NCBI GenBank assembly: GCA_014529385.2
Contig: CM043966.1
Span: 140,790,211 to 140,854,210, forward strand
Length of the DNA: 64,000 nucleotides
Direction: 5' to 3'
Source: Adiantum capillus-veneris
Lineage: Eukaryota > Streptophyta > Polypodiopsida > Polypodiales > Pteridaceae
This document shows, in pieces, positions 1-11,560 of this stretch. The notes under the pieces were generated by a model. It searched no databases. It saw only the letters and a list, made by a program, of their open reading frames with translations, and was not told where the DNA came from. Numbering within the stretch: the first letter of the stretch is position 1; the number at the start of each line of letters is the position of its first letter. The position numbers and the translations under genes were made by a program.

Positions 1-1009
1 TTTGAAGAAGTCCAATTCAAGCATGTGAGGAGAGAGCAAAACCAAGAGGCGGATCAACTAGCTAGCAACAAAGTACAAGTGCATGTTGTAGGTCTATATG
101 TGGCCCCAGCCACTTATGCAGGTAGAGAGACTCTTAAGGAGATTGAAGGCTTTTTGAGTACAGACCAATGTTCAGAGGGTTTTTCCAAGCTGCAAAAGAG
201 AAGAGTGGCGCAAAAAGCCCACAAATTTACACTGGTAGGTGAAGATCTCATGAACTATGGGCATGATGGAGTGCTTAGAAGGGTTCTATACAGAGAAGAG
301 ATAGGGATGGTGCTGGAGCAATGCCATGAAGAGAGCGGGCATCAGGGAAAAGATCAGGTTCTATTTCGAGTGCTTAGAGCAGGCTTTTGGTGGCCTTCCA
401 TTGTGAAGGACATGCATTACTGGTGCAAGACGTGCCACGAGTGTCAGAATATAGGTGAAAGACGACTGGTAGTGGAGTCGCAGGGCGCCATCATCGCACA
501 AAGCGCCTTCGAGAAGTGAGGTCTAGATGCAATAGGACCTCTCCTAAAGTCTACAAGTGGTAAGAAGTACGTGGTGGTAGCCATTGACTACCTTACAAGG
601 TGGGTCGAGGCCAAAGCAGTGAAGGAAGTAAATGCTAATGTGGTGTCTCAGTTTGTGTTTGATAATATATGTTGCCGCTTTGGTGTTCCATGGGTATTAG
701 TTTCTGATACGGGTCAAGGGTTTAGAAGCAAGCTCATGAGCGCATTAGTGGAAAAGTTAAAGATTCATCATCGGTTTTCCTCACCCTATCACCCCCAATG
801 CAATGGTCTAGTCGAGAGTGCTAATGGTCAAATTGTCAAGATGTTAATGAAGTATGTGTACAAGCAGAAATCCGAGTGGGAGGCAAATCTAGAGAAGTGT
901 ATGTGGGCGTATAGGACGTCCTATAAAGTGGCTACAAACTTCACTCCATTCGAGCTTGTCTATGGTAAGGAGGCTGTGTTGCCAGTGCATGCACAGCTAG
1001 GTGCTTTAA
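1..1009 (+). pseudogene. Tat/OTA-type Ty3/gypsy pol: RNase H tail plus integrase, left part
   Basis: The reading frame is already open at base 1. Its first codons read like the end of a second, RVT_3-type RNase H (pattern HVRREQNQEADQLA), a domain typical of Tat-lineage gypsy elements. Next comes an integrase zinc-binding domain (about 300-460; H..H then CKTCHEC). The integrase core follows, with first Asp in GLDAIGP, second Asp in VSDTGQGF and Glu in NGLVESANG. A TGA at 517-519 lies where the family normally has Trp (FEK-W-GLDAIGP), so one nonsense change breaks the frame; both halves are in the same frame. The frame then runs into an inserted element at 1010 and resumes at 2329. This is a retrotransposon relic, not a host gene. 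Confidence 0.88.
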
Positions 1010-2328
1010 CACTAGAATGGTAACCTAAGAGGACATAAAAGTGTCCTTTCAGGGTTTTGGAAAAAAATTCCAAAACCATAGTAGATCCACTCATTTTGAA
1101 AAATCCTTTCATGATCTTATAGTTCAATAACTACTACATACGGTAAAAATGAGAAACTTGTAATTTTTCTCATCCCTTGGTCACTACAAGCCTCCAAAGT
1201 TGATGGACCAGTGCATTTTGCCCAAAACAGCAATTTCCTACGGTTGATTGCATATAAATAAAAGTGGGGATTTTTGTAGGACATGAGATAAAATGCCCCG
1301 TTAACTTCAATGGGTTGGTGACCAAAACATATGGTTTCTTTTACCTCACTAATTGTTTTTTGGGGAAAAAAAAGGTACAAAAAATTGCAGTTTTACCATT
1401 CTGCGGACCTACCATCAAAGTTTCTATAGTCACGCTCAATACAGATACCAAATACATGTTTTCTTGGTTCCCTTTGGGCCTTTGGATTCAAAAGGAGCCA
1501 TGGAGAATGTCAAAAGGATAATGGATCTCTTACAATTGGAACCTTGGGGGCAATGATAAAGTGCTAAATACAGTAAACATGAAAAAACTAGGTTTAGCAT
1601 TATGACCTCTAGAAACCCATAGAAACTACTCAATATCTAGCCAAGTTTGTAGTCTATGATTAGATATGGTTACTACCTACAAAATACACACAATTGGTCT
1701 AAGAAACTAGCAATGTTGAGAAAGTTATACTTGCTACTCTAAAATGTATCGTATTCTTCAGCAATCAAAAAACTCAACCATCATCATATACTATCCTATA
1801 TAGCATATTAGGTCCCCAAAAACTCAAGGAAGATTAGCTTTATGTTATACATTACACTTACACAATCAAGAAAGCCACCAAAAAAATCATAAAAGTGCTA
1901 ATTTTGGCCAAAAAAACACGATTATGCAATTCTTGTAAATTGGTCATAACTTTCAATTTTAACACTTAGCTCTCCCTACAAGCATCAAAACATGTTGAGA
2001 ACTATGAAGGCCTAACCTCTAGCCATCTAAACCTCACAAACATGAAGTTTAGAGTGGTATAGTTGCCAAAAATTGAAAAAAAGCCAAAAACAGGACTCGT
2101 TTTTTCACACAGTTTAGATTCAAAAATATTGTCCAAGAGTAAGGTTAATGGTGAGATCAATACTCAACAAAAAAATGCTAGATTTTTTTCAGCTCATAAG
2201 GCAATTTTATGGATATATAGCACCTCAAAATTAATTTTCATACTCTTCAAATAATTCAAGCAAAATGGTCACTTAACAGGACACAAAAGTGTCCAAGGAC
2301 ATAAAAGTGTCTTGTTACCATTCTAGTG
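1010..2328. mobile_element. 1.3-kb non-autonomous TIR element at a TTAA site (piggyBac-like MITE)
   Basis: Left end CACTAGAATGGTAAC (1010-1024) is perfectly repeated inverted at 2314-2328. TTAA flanks both sides (1006-1009 and 2329-2332). Removing the element plus one TTAA (1323 bases) leaves the surrounding integrase frame open and in register, which supports these boundaries. Behind the TIRs lie subterminal copies of a near-palindrome of the type GGACATAAAAGTGTCC (one left at about 1032, two right at about 2279-2312). The interior is AT-rich with no ORF above about 90 codons and no transposase, so it would need one in trans. The TTAA target and the start CACTAGAA resemble piggyBac ends (CCCTAGAA). 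A CACTA element is less likely because the 3-bp flanks do not match. Confidence 0.75.
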
Positions 2329-2715
2329 TTAAAGGGTATGTGGCGTGTCAATGCCACTCAACAAGGGGTTCTACAGGATCGGATAGCCAACTTGGAGGCT
2401 TTGCAGATGGACAGAGACGCAGCGGCAGACTACTATGTGAAGCAGAGAGAGAAGCGGGTTGCCACGTTCAATCAAAACCTGTCGGAAAAGAAGATAGAAG
2501 AAGGAGACCTGGTCATGAAATATGAAAGCTACCTAGATTTCACATTCCAGAAGAAGTTCAAAAAGAAGTGGATAGGTCCGTATAAAGTGAAGAAGGCCTT
2601 TTCGACTGGGACATATCAATTGGTAAGGGCAAATGGCAAGCTTCTTAGGAACAGGGTAAATGGCGTGTGGCTCAAACTATATTTCGAGAGGAGTCTAGTG
2701 CCTAAAGTGCAGTAG
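2329..2715 (+). pseudogene. Gypsy integrase C-terminal part (right of the insertion)
   Basis: Continuation of the integrase reading frame after the TTAA element. It encodes the helical segment after the core (LEALQMDRDAAADYY..), a basic stretch, and the GPY/F-type module (FKKKWIGPYKVKKAF) that normally ends gypsy integrases. It ends at a TAG at 2713-2715. No chromodomain is visible. It begins in frame directly after the duplicated TTAA and has no start codon of its own. It is the 3' end of the same broken pol that starts at base 1. Confidence 0.85.
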
Positions 2716-4177
2716 AATATAGTCAAGGGGGGTGGGCAACCCACCTAAAGCATGCATTGTGCGAGAGAAAGGAAATGAAGCTTTTGTACATAGCCTGTAC
2801 ATACAGTTATAATTTTGCGAGTTCTTTTTATCGTCAGTTTGGTGTGCCAGTTTTAAAGTTGTGTACATATGCTTTTGGTCGAACATAAATGTTCGACGAG
2901 GGGGCTGGGCAATGATGGTGCATCCAAAGTTGGTCGGAGCTAGCGGGTGGTCTATGCCAGGCAAAGCGTGCAGTGGAGTGCAGTGCAGAAGGCTAGGGGA
3001 GGTACTAAGGCCCTAGGCAGCTCAAAGGTAGCAGGAATGTATGATTAAAGCGGCTTTTTAGGCCAAAAGTTCTGTGCAATGGTTCATATGAGATGGCAAG
3101 TTAAGATGTCCAAAAGACCAAGTTAGCATCCTAGAATGTAATGTTTAGCGTGCTCTAGAAGCTTGTCCAGACGGCTCGTCAAACGGAGCCCCGGTGTGCA
3201 AGATATTGCGGTTTAAAGAAAGGGTATGTTGCAGATCCCCGACAGACAAGGTAGCTGGGGACAGGTGGCCCGGGCTGGTGTCACTGCATACATGTTTAGA
3301 GCTTGAGTTACGGAGCATGCATGTCTTCTCGGATTGCGAATCAGAGCTCTGGATGGCAAGTTATGGCTATTGGAAGATTTTTCGGGGGGCCGGGTCTGAG
3401 CGCACTTGGTTGCATTGAAGGGTGTGCCATCTGGCGTCATTTTAGCCTCGCCAAGGTTCTCGGTGGCAGTGTGCATCATGGGGAATAGAAAAAAATTGAC
3501 GGTTCACCAATCAGGTTCCTAGTCCGCAAGATACTGCAGGTCAAGGTTGGGAGCTATCCCTTGAGCGGTGATTACAGATGCTTTTCTTGTGTTTTGTCGG
3601 CCTTGTTTGGTAGGCCCGGGAGAGTCAGAGTGCGGTGAGCAAGGGGGGGTTTGATGTCGGGAACCAGCTCCATCAGTTGAAACTTATGGCCCCGAAATCC
3701 GATTACCGGGTGCAAGTTGGCAGGGAGACAAGCAATGTGGAAAAATTGCTTTTGTATGGAATGTTTTCAAAGATTTTACAAAGCCTTGGAAGGTCTTGAG
3801 GCTAGAGACTGCCACGTGGTGCCTGGCATAGCCCCATATGCGCAGCAAGGCGTTTGGACTACGCGCTTCATAGGGTACGCCATGAAGCCCCATAAGCTAA
3901 CCAAGAGGGAGTGTGGGGAGCTCCACGCTCCCTGAGCTATGGCGGACGCCCAGCGGGCGCTGCGATTTGGCGCTACCGAGCGGCGTGCGGCTATGAGGGG
4001 CGCTGCATGGGCGAATTCTGGGAGTGGCCGGCGCAGAAGGCATTGACGCCTGTGTGTGAGAGATGGGCAGTAATGACATGGCAGGGGTAGTTCCCGCGGC
4101 TTTTGAAGTAGAGAGGGAGGGCAATAGCGACATCGCTATTGCCTCCCCCCCTCATGGTAAGAGCTGAGTCCCGCGAC

Positions 4178-4272
<95 letters not shown>

Positions 4273-5169
4273 GTGGACATTGCAAAAGGCGTCCGGGCCA
4301 AGCAAAGGCAAAGGATAGAGGGACCGGACAAGGAAGGATAAAGGGGAGGACCAAAGGAGCAAGGGCGAAGTAGAGGCCGGACAAAGCCAAGCTGAGGGCA
4401 AAGATAAAGCCAAACCAAGTCCAAGGTCCAAAAAATGGAGGTCAAAGCCAAAAGGGAGCCAAGAAGGAGTCGGATGGATAAGGAGTGAAGGTCAAAGTCA
4501 AAAATTGAGCAGCAATATAAGGCTAAACCAAAAGAGGGTAAAAGGTGAAAAATAAAAATAAAAAATGAAAAGGCTAGGGGGCAATAGCGACATCGCTAAA
4601 GCATCCCTCCCAAGTGCAAAGAGTGAAGAAGAGAGAGATAGAGCAAAGCGGTGCCCTCTTTCCCAAAAGATATCAATTCAAGATGCCAAGTGGACCAATT
4701 AAATTGTAAATTCCCAAATTAAAGGCACCCCCTATAAAAGTCAAAAAAGCATCAAATTAAGGGCTTTTTTCTTGGCCTTTTGAGATATCGTTTGAAGCCT
4801 GCAAAGTGGAGTTCTCTAGCAAGCTAGCCCCTTTGTAACTTTTGCTTGAAAATGGCCATGGTGATGGCATTGCAAGCCTGTGTATATGTTTTCTGAAGCA
4901 CAATCAAGCCACAGTTGCCTCCCTTGTTTTTGTTTCCCCTTCCCCCTTTCTCTTTCTCCTGCTTTCATGGTTCTCCTCGGTGCCGGCTGTGTGGAAGTGT
5001 GTGCCCCCCCGGTGTGAGCAGTGGCAATTGACCAGGCGGTGGTCTGCTAGTGTTAAGTGTTTCTTTGAAGGTGTTTTCTGAGAGGATAGGGGTGTTGTGG
5101 TTACCCTGAGCTATAGAGAGGCCCTTGTGTTTGTGCGGGGCATGTTCCCCCCATTCCCCCTCTCCACCG
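2716..5169 (+). other. Non-coding region, possible 3' LTR of the gypsy at 1-2715
   Basis: No credible coding region. Two purine-rich tracts followed by TGGGCAA occur just after pol (about 2725-2737 and 2898-2911); either could be the polypurine tract and the start of a 3' LTR. A TATA-like CCTATAAAAG at 4731-4740 with the following segment (about 4740-5100) looks like an LTR promoter and R region. A (GA)44 tract sits inside. The right edge at about 5170 is fixed only by the start of similarity to G1 copy A. Without the matching 5' LTR, which lies left of the window, the exact LTR ends cannot be set. Confidence 0.35.
4181..4268. repeat. (GA)44 microsatellite
   Basis: Uninterrupted GA dinucleotides. 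Leucine/serine-rich open frames across it on the minus strand are products of the repeat, not genes. Confidence 0.98.
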
Positions 5170-5170
5170 C

Positions 5171-5577
5171 CGTCTTCGTGGAGCCATCTCTATTGAGGTG
5201 GCAGGAGACTCACTTCTTTCTCGCTCCTTCGGTGGAGGCTCTTGAATTCTCCTTTGAGAAGGAGATGCGTCATCAAGGAGCAAATTTCTGAGCCCTTCAT
5301 ATGGATCCTTTTCTTCTTCCCAAATCGGAGAGAGGCCTCTTTTGGAAGTCTTGCAAGGAGGCTTCCTAGGTGCTCTCTCGTCAGAGTGGGGAGCTTGGAG
5401 AATCCCATGAGCACGAAGCTGCTGTTGCACTTCACTTTGGAGAGATGGATTGCCCACGGCTTGTTGAAGACTAGAAACAAGATAGTTAACAAGCATTGGG
5501 GAATCATTAGTAGCTTGCTCATTAGCAAAATCAAAGTTATCAACATTAATTTCACTCTCTGTACTATTTTCAGCCAT
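5171..5577 (-). pseudogene. G1 gag N-terminal fragment (copy B)
   Basis: The open frame starts at an ATG at 5577 (MAENSTESEINVDNFDF..). It matches the gag N-terminus of copy A, which starts at 16702, over about 130 residues: an acidic start, a predicted helical segment (LVNYLVSSLQQAVGNPSLQSEVQQQLRAHG) and a basic, Ser/Arg/Pro-rich stretch. The frame runs on to 5101, but past about 5171 it is unrelated sequence from the neighbouring element. Unlike copy A it has no internal stop here. The capsid, zinc knuckle and everything downstream are deleted. Confidence 0.7.
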
Positions 5578-5994
5578 TCTAACAACTTTTAGGTGTAAAC
5601 GTTTTAGGTGTACTTTGGCACTTCAAGACCTAGTTGCTACTCCTCTTTACCCCTTTAGAAAAAGCACTCATGCTACTGTATCCGTGCCTCGAATACCATT
5701 AATTAAAAGGAATAGAAGAGAGGGTCGTTCAACACCAAAACAGCACCGGCTCCTGTCAAGCTTCTAATAGCTCAATAGTGGTTAAGCCGTAGGCAAGCCA
5801 TATACGACTCCACTACTAAGACCATAGCTCTTGACGGTGATTCCTCGTTAACTGCACAAAGGCAGGTGCACTGCAAGGCTGAAAAATCCCTATTCTACTT
5901 ACTCACATGCAATTAATAGTACCAACCATTTATAGATAGCTTGAGGACCTCCCTTCTTGAGCAAGAAAAGAGAAACCTTGTGCTCTGGTACCAA

Positions 5995-7526
5995 TGTAAC
6001 ATTTAATGGTCTAGTAACTTGTGTGTAGAATAAAATAGCATGAACATAGTGAGCATTTCATTAGAATAGCTTCCTGATGAGAATAACAAGAGTTCTTGGG
6101 TGGAGAGAGCAACAAAAAGTATAATACCTAGTTAGATAGCATGATCAATACTTCAAAGAGAGAGAAATTAAGAAAGTGACAACAGTTGAGGACCGGATTT
6201 GCATGGAGCTGGTCCCCCCTCCAAAAGGCTTTGTATTATGGTTTCTCCAATCAAGAGAGACATTTTTCAATACAATTCTTTGTGTTCCTTCAATACTAGC
6301 TAGTGCAATGAAGACGGAAACTTCATGCACTAACCAAAACACTTACCGAACACAACAGCAACTCACGATCTCAAACCCAAGACCTCACACGCCTTTGAAG
6401 ATGGTGAGAGCTAGCGGGGTATGAGAGTAGAATGAGAGGAAGAAGGAGTATTCTTATGAGAAAGATGTACATCTCCTCACATAATCACTCGTATTAGCAT
6501 AGCTTAGCTTAGTAATTAGCATGGTAGAGGAGATGAGCATGCATTGAAGCTTGGCTCTTGGTTGGATTTGCATCACAAAGCCAAGAGTTGTTGGTGTAGG
6601 CCTCTCTTCTCACAAGCTTGGAGTAGGTGGTAATCTTTCCATTAAAGCTTGACAAGGAGAGAGAGTCTTCTTTGCTTCACACATAAGATTGTGTCAATGT
6701 GTGTGTGATAATGACTTCCAAAAATTAGCCCCTCTCTCTCTCTCTGTTGACCCCTCTTGCTATTTGCTCATCCTCACACCTCATTGGACCTCCCTAGGCC
6801 TAGCCAATGGAAATAGAGCTTTAGATAATTACTTAATTCAACTAAACTCTCATTGGACCCCTTTGCCTCCTGGCCAATAGGAATCAGGCAAGCCATTGGG
6901 CTGCTGAATGCTCATTGGACCCCTTGGGAGACTATCCAATAGTCTTCTAGAGAGATTAATTCTTATTGGTTCTTTTATTAAGTGTTTTTAAATTAATTAA
7001 ACTAGATTTACTCTAGATTAATTCTCATTGGTCCACCTCCAAGGCCATCCAATAGGAATTGAGTACACCTTATGGGCATCTGGGCTAGGGAGCTGACATG
7101 TGTCCCTCATTCCCTTTGTGTAAAGGGAGCTTGTGTGTGTGAGAGAGAGTTTCTCTCTCATCTCATACGTCTAGGGATCGCCGCCTCCTATGTAGTGATG
7201 GTTGAAGACTTTTGGGACACACACAAAGCATCCAATTTCCCTAGGCTTTTGACCTTTATACATAACCTTTGAATTTTGGAACCTTAGCATTTTGGAAGTC
7301 TTAATGGGCTGAACCTTAGGGTCTTTTAAGCCCATTGGTGCACATTGGCCTTTTGCAGATGGCCCCCCTTTTGGATCCCTATTTTCCCTCCTTTGGATCC
7401 CTACTGTGGCCGGTCTGCTATCTTAACCAATATTCTAGCTTTTTCTCCCCTGGCACTTCCCCATATTAAATGATCAGTTTAACATGAGAAATCATTTAGG
7501 AGCATTAGATATTGATTATTATGACA
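5995..7526 (-). repeat. LTR of G1 copy B (1532 bp)
   Basis: Begins TGTAACATTTAATGG and ends ATTATGACA on the + strand, the same termini as both LTRs of copy A. Inside is the array of ATTGG...CCAAT paired modules (about 6779-7055). As the element is on the minus strand, this is its 5' LTR. Confidence 0.85.
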
Positions 7527-7584
7527 TGTAGAATGGGCTTTTAGTGCAGATTGTACCTATAATCATGTTGTCCAAGATGCATGC

Positions 7585-9072
7585 ATGTCAGTTGTTGTAG
7601 ATTCACATGTGTGGTATTTTGACAGTGGTTCTACAAAGCACATTACCTCACATTGTGATTTGCTTACCTCTTCAGTCCGTCCCTCACGGGAATTCAGTTA
7701 CTTGTGCCAAAAATGCCTCTTATCCGGTTTAGGGAGTTGGAAAGATTGTGCTTACTGCTGCAATGGTAGTTCTTTCACACTTGTTGATGCACTTTATGTA
7801 CCTGGGATCAAAAAGAATCTTTTGTTTGTATCTGCACTTACTAGACTTGGACTTGTAGTAAAGTTTGTGGATGATAGATGTACAGTACATGATCTCAGTT
7901 TTGGTGATGAAACTGTTGCATCTGGCATATTATATCATGGGCTATATAACATCACTTTGTATGACAAGTGCGGGCAAAGTTTTTCATATGTAGTTTTGGT
8001 TTCAAAGGCTATTTCAGATATGCAAAACTTTGGCATGCATGTTTTGGGCATCTGAATTTTTCCAGTTTGCTGTGTTTGCAAAAATCTAATATGGTTGCTT
8101 CTTTGCCGCCTCTTGAAGCACCTCCCAAACATGTTCGTGAAGTCTATATTCTGGGTAAGATGCAACATTCTAAGTTTCCAAAAGATGGTTTAGTTAGGGC
8201 CACATGCAAGTTGCAGCTTGCGCATAGGTGATGTTTTGTGGGCCCATGGAAACTCCGTCCTTGGCAAATTACCTTTACTTTGTGACTTTCATTGATGATT
8301 ACTCCACGCATGGGGTATTTTTTCTTAAAGCGAAGTCCAAAATTTTTACGTGCTTCAAACAATTTCTGGCTGTGCTAAAAGAGTTTTGGAATGTACTATG
8401 GGCACCCTCCATTCCGATCGAGGGGGGGAGTATATGTCTCATGAATCTAATGCATTTTTGGCTAGTGGTGGGATAAAACACCAATGTACAATGCCTTATA
8501 CACCTCAACAAAATGGTATTGCTAAGAGGAAAAATAGGTCACTTACAAAAATGGCACGATGTATGGTCAAAAGTCAAGCTTTGCTGCATTCTTTTTGGCT
8601 TGAGGCCATCATGTGTGCCACTTATGTACTAAACAGGTTTCCTACAAAAGCTTTGCAGTGTATTACTCCATATCAAGCATGGCATGATAGAAAGCCTTTT
8701 ATTGAGTACACACCTATTCCAGAGCTAGTTTGGGTACCAAATAAAGAACAATTTGTTCCACCTAGCTTAGGAACATGGAAGTCAAATGAAGCTTTTAGCT
8801 CTTCATGTAGTTCATCCATGGAAATACAAGCTTCGACACAATCTCCGTTTACCATTGTACAAATCCACACAAATAATAAATACTTTGTACCTCCAATTAT
8901 GAGTTCATCACTTGGAGCAACTTCTCAAGTAAGATCATGGGAGAGTACCTTACCACCCTTACAACTTAATGAATCACCTAAGGGGGAAAAATCCCATTGG
9001 TCAAAATATTCGCCCATTACAATTTGGAATAGTTGTTTTCAAAAGGAGATGACAGCTTTTGAAAAGGTATGA
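7585..9072 (+). pseudogene. Ty1/copia protease-integrase relic
   Basis: Three reading frames together cover the aspartic protease (WYFDSGSTKHIT; catalytic D-S-G), the GAG-pre-integrase region (LWHACFGHLNFSSL), and the integrase core with first Asp in VTFIDDYS, second Asp in LHSDRGGEY, and the segment TPQQNGIAKRKNR. In copia integrases the last motif is normally NG(V/I)AERKNR; here the catalytic Glu is Lys. Frameshifts occur near 8000, 8230 and 8400. The frame ends after YQAWHDRKP plus a low-complexity tail. Reverse transcriptase and RNase H are not found downstream. This is an old inactive copy. Confidence 0.85.
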
Positions 9073-9618
9073 TCTACCCAAGGAAGGAGAGAGTACTTAC
9101 TAACAATCATTATGCGATTGCTTCCCTCTTAAACTTCCTCCCAGACCCCTTAGTTTCCAAGTGTTAGGGAATGTATATTTATAGTCTTATACAAAAGCAC
9201 ACAAAACAAACAAAAAAGAGGATGAAAATAGAAAATGAGCAAGAACGACTAGCAAAGAGAATGCACCCTATCAGACCCAGGACATAGTCCAAACGCACCA
9301 TGTCACATCAAGAAACACAAGAGAACTTGTTTTAGAGACCTAACCAAATATATATGTGTTCTCAGAGATGGCTAGCTCACCAGAGGCATGCACTTCTATT
9401 TTTTATGAAAGGTACCCTTTTTCTTTTTCTCAAGTTTTTCACATATGCTACCCTATAATTTCTTGTGAATGGGATTTGGCAGAGAGACTTGCGTGTGAGA
9501 AAAAATTTGAGGAGTTAGAATGGCTAATACATCTATGGACTACTAGTGACCCGTACCCAGTAACGAATGTTTCTCTCGTGGAACATGCCTATTCTTTTGC
9601 ACAATATGAGTATTCATG
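9073..9618 (+). other. Copia relic flank, no recognised gene
   Basis: Contains an unassigned 90-codon frame (9356-9628) encoding a Glu/Trp-containing peptide with no family I recognise. It reaches the insertion point of G1 copy A. The frame stays open for about 20 further codons in the flank on the other side (from 18709), so copy A may have landed inside this frame. It could be part of the copia relic or a host exon; neither is supported by a motif. Confidence 0.3.
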
Positions 9619-9623
9619 CACAA

Positions 9624-11205
9624 TGTAACATTTAATGGCCTAATAACTTGTGTGTAGCGGAAATGAGCATGAACATAGTGGGCATTTCATTAGAATAGAT
9701 TTCTAATGAGAATTACAAGAGTGCTTGGGTGGAGAGAGCAACAAAAAGCATAACACCTAATTAGATAGCATCGACAATACTTTCAAAAGAGAGAGAAATT
9801 AAGCTATTGACAACAGTTGAGGACCGGATTTTCATGGAGCCGGTCCCCCCTCCAAAAGGCTTTGTATTATGGTTTCTCCCATCAAGAGAGACATTGTACA
9901 ATACAATTCTGTGTGTTCCTTCAAGACTAGCTAGTGCAATGAAGATGAAAGCTTCATGCACTAAGAAAAACACTTAACAAACACAACTTTAATTATCCCC
10001 GTTCTCAGACCCAAGACCTCACACACCTTCGAAGATGGTGAGAGCTAGTAGGGTATGAGAGTAGATTGAGAGGAAGAAGGAGTATCTTACGAGAAAGATG
10101 TACATCTCCTCACATAATCACTCATATTAGCATAGCTTTAGCTTAGTAATTAGCTTGGTAGAGGAGATGAGCATGCATTGAAGCTTGGCTCTTGGTTGGA
10201 TTTGCATCCACATGCCAAGAGTGTGTTGATGTAGGCTTCTATCTCACAAGCTTGGAGTAGGTGATGAGCTCTCCATTAAAGCTTGGGAAGAGATAGTCTT
10301 CTTTTCTTCACACATAGACTGTGTGTGTGATAATGCCTTGCAAAAATCAGCCCCCTCTCCCTCTTGGGCGAGCCCTCTTGCTAATTGCTCTTGCTAAAGC
10401 CTCATTGGCCCTCCCCAAGTCAAGCCAATTACAATTAAGCAGCATAAGTGATAGCCTTCTGACATGTGTCGATCCCCCTTTCCCCTTTTGTGAGAGATTT
10501 AGGTAATTAAATAATTAAACTAAACTCTCATTGGACCCCTTTGCCTCCTGGCCAATAGGAATCAGGCAAGCCATGGGGCTCCTAAATGCTCATTGGACCC
10601 CTTGGGAGACTGCCCAATAGTCTTCTAGGAGACTTAATTCTCATTGGTTTCTTTTATTAAATGTTTTTAAATTAATTAAACTAGATTTACTCTAGCTTAA
10701 TTCTCATTGGTCCACTTCAAGTGTCATCCAATAGAAATTGGGCACACCTTGTGGGCATCTGGCCTAGGGAGCTGACATGTGTCCCTCATTCCCTTTGTGT
10801 AAAGGGAGCCTGTGTGTGTGTGTGTGTGGATTTCTCTCTCATCCCCTACCTTTAGGGCTCGCCCCCTCCCATGTAGGGATGTGCAAAGACTTTTAGGGCA
10901 CACACAAAGCATCCAATTTTCCCTAGGGTTGACCTTTGGACACAACCTTTGAATTTTGGAACCTTAGCATTTTGGAAGTCTTAATGGGTTGAACCTTAGG
11001 GTCTTTTTAGCCCATTGTACACATGGCTCTTTTGCAGATGGCCCCCCCTTTGGATCTCTATTTTCCCTCCTTTGGATCCCTACTGTGGCCGGTCTACTAG
11101 CTTAACCAATATTCTAGCTTTTTCTCCCCTGGCCTTCCCCACATTAAATGATCATTTTAATATGAGAAAATCATTTAGGAGAATTAGATATGGATTGTTA
11201 TGACA
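9624..11205 (-). repeat. 3' LTR of G1 copy A (1582 bp)
   Basis: Starts TGTAACATTT and ends TTATGACA on the + strand. It is paired with the near-identical 17120-18703. The CCAAT/ATTGG module array lies at about 10400-10735. Confidence 0.95.
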
Positions 11206-11221
11206 TTACCTCTCTCTTGAA
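11206..11221 (-). other. Polypurine tract of G1 copy A
   Basis: On the minus strand this reads TCAAGAGAGAGGTAA immediately before the 3' LTR start TGTCATAAC. The same tract precedes the LTR of copy C at 43049. It is the expected primer for plus-strand DNA synthesis. Confidence 0.7.
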
Positions 11222-11560
11222 ATCATAGTCGTCCTCGACTATGGTGTAGAGAAGATAAAGCATATTCATGAGTCCTTTTCTTAGCGGGTAGAGGATCCCT
11301 ATGTTACCCTACAACATCATTCCACAATGGATGACTAGTCCATTTGGCACTTGAGAGCCTGAGGCTGCCGCAAGCATGTCTGCACATTAGTCCTATCAGT
11401 CTTCCATAGTAGAGTGACAAGCTCTACTTGGTGTTTGGGAGACGTCGTCTCCGCAAACTTGATCTAAGCATGCATACTACTTCATTTTTGTGCAAAATAA
11501 AGAAAAAGAGAGTCTTATAAGACAAAAACTTTGTTCATTTTTAACATTTTGTACATTTGC

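Larger units (their letters stand above)
5170..7526 (-). mobile_element. G1 gypsy copy B, truncated 5' fragment
   Basis: Minus-strand fragment comprising the 5' LTR (5995-7526), a PBS (5982-5993), the untranslated leader and the first part of gag. It aligns along its length with 16.25-18.70 kb of copy A. Similarity stops abruptly at about 5170, inside gag, where it abuts the preceding element, so pol and the 3' LTR are missing. The PBS reads TGGTACCAGAGC on the minus strand, one mismatch from the initiator-Met PBS of copy A. No matching target-site duplication can be given because one end is lost. Confidence 0.8.

Noticed and set aside
1007-2331. CACTA transposon for the insertion in the gypsy integrase
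   Set aside because: The ends begin CACTA, but the 3-bp flanks are TAA and TTA, which are not a direct repeat, whereas TTAA is present on both sides.
3991-4451. Three overlapping minus-strand frames rich in Ser-Leu
   Set aside because: They are translations of the (GA)44 tract and flanks; similar frames appear at every GA/CT tract in the window.
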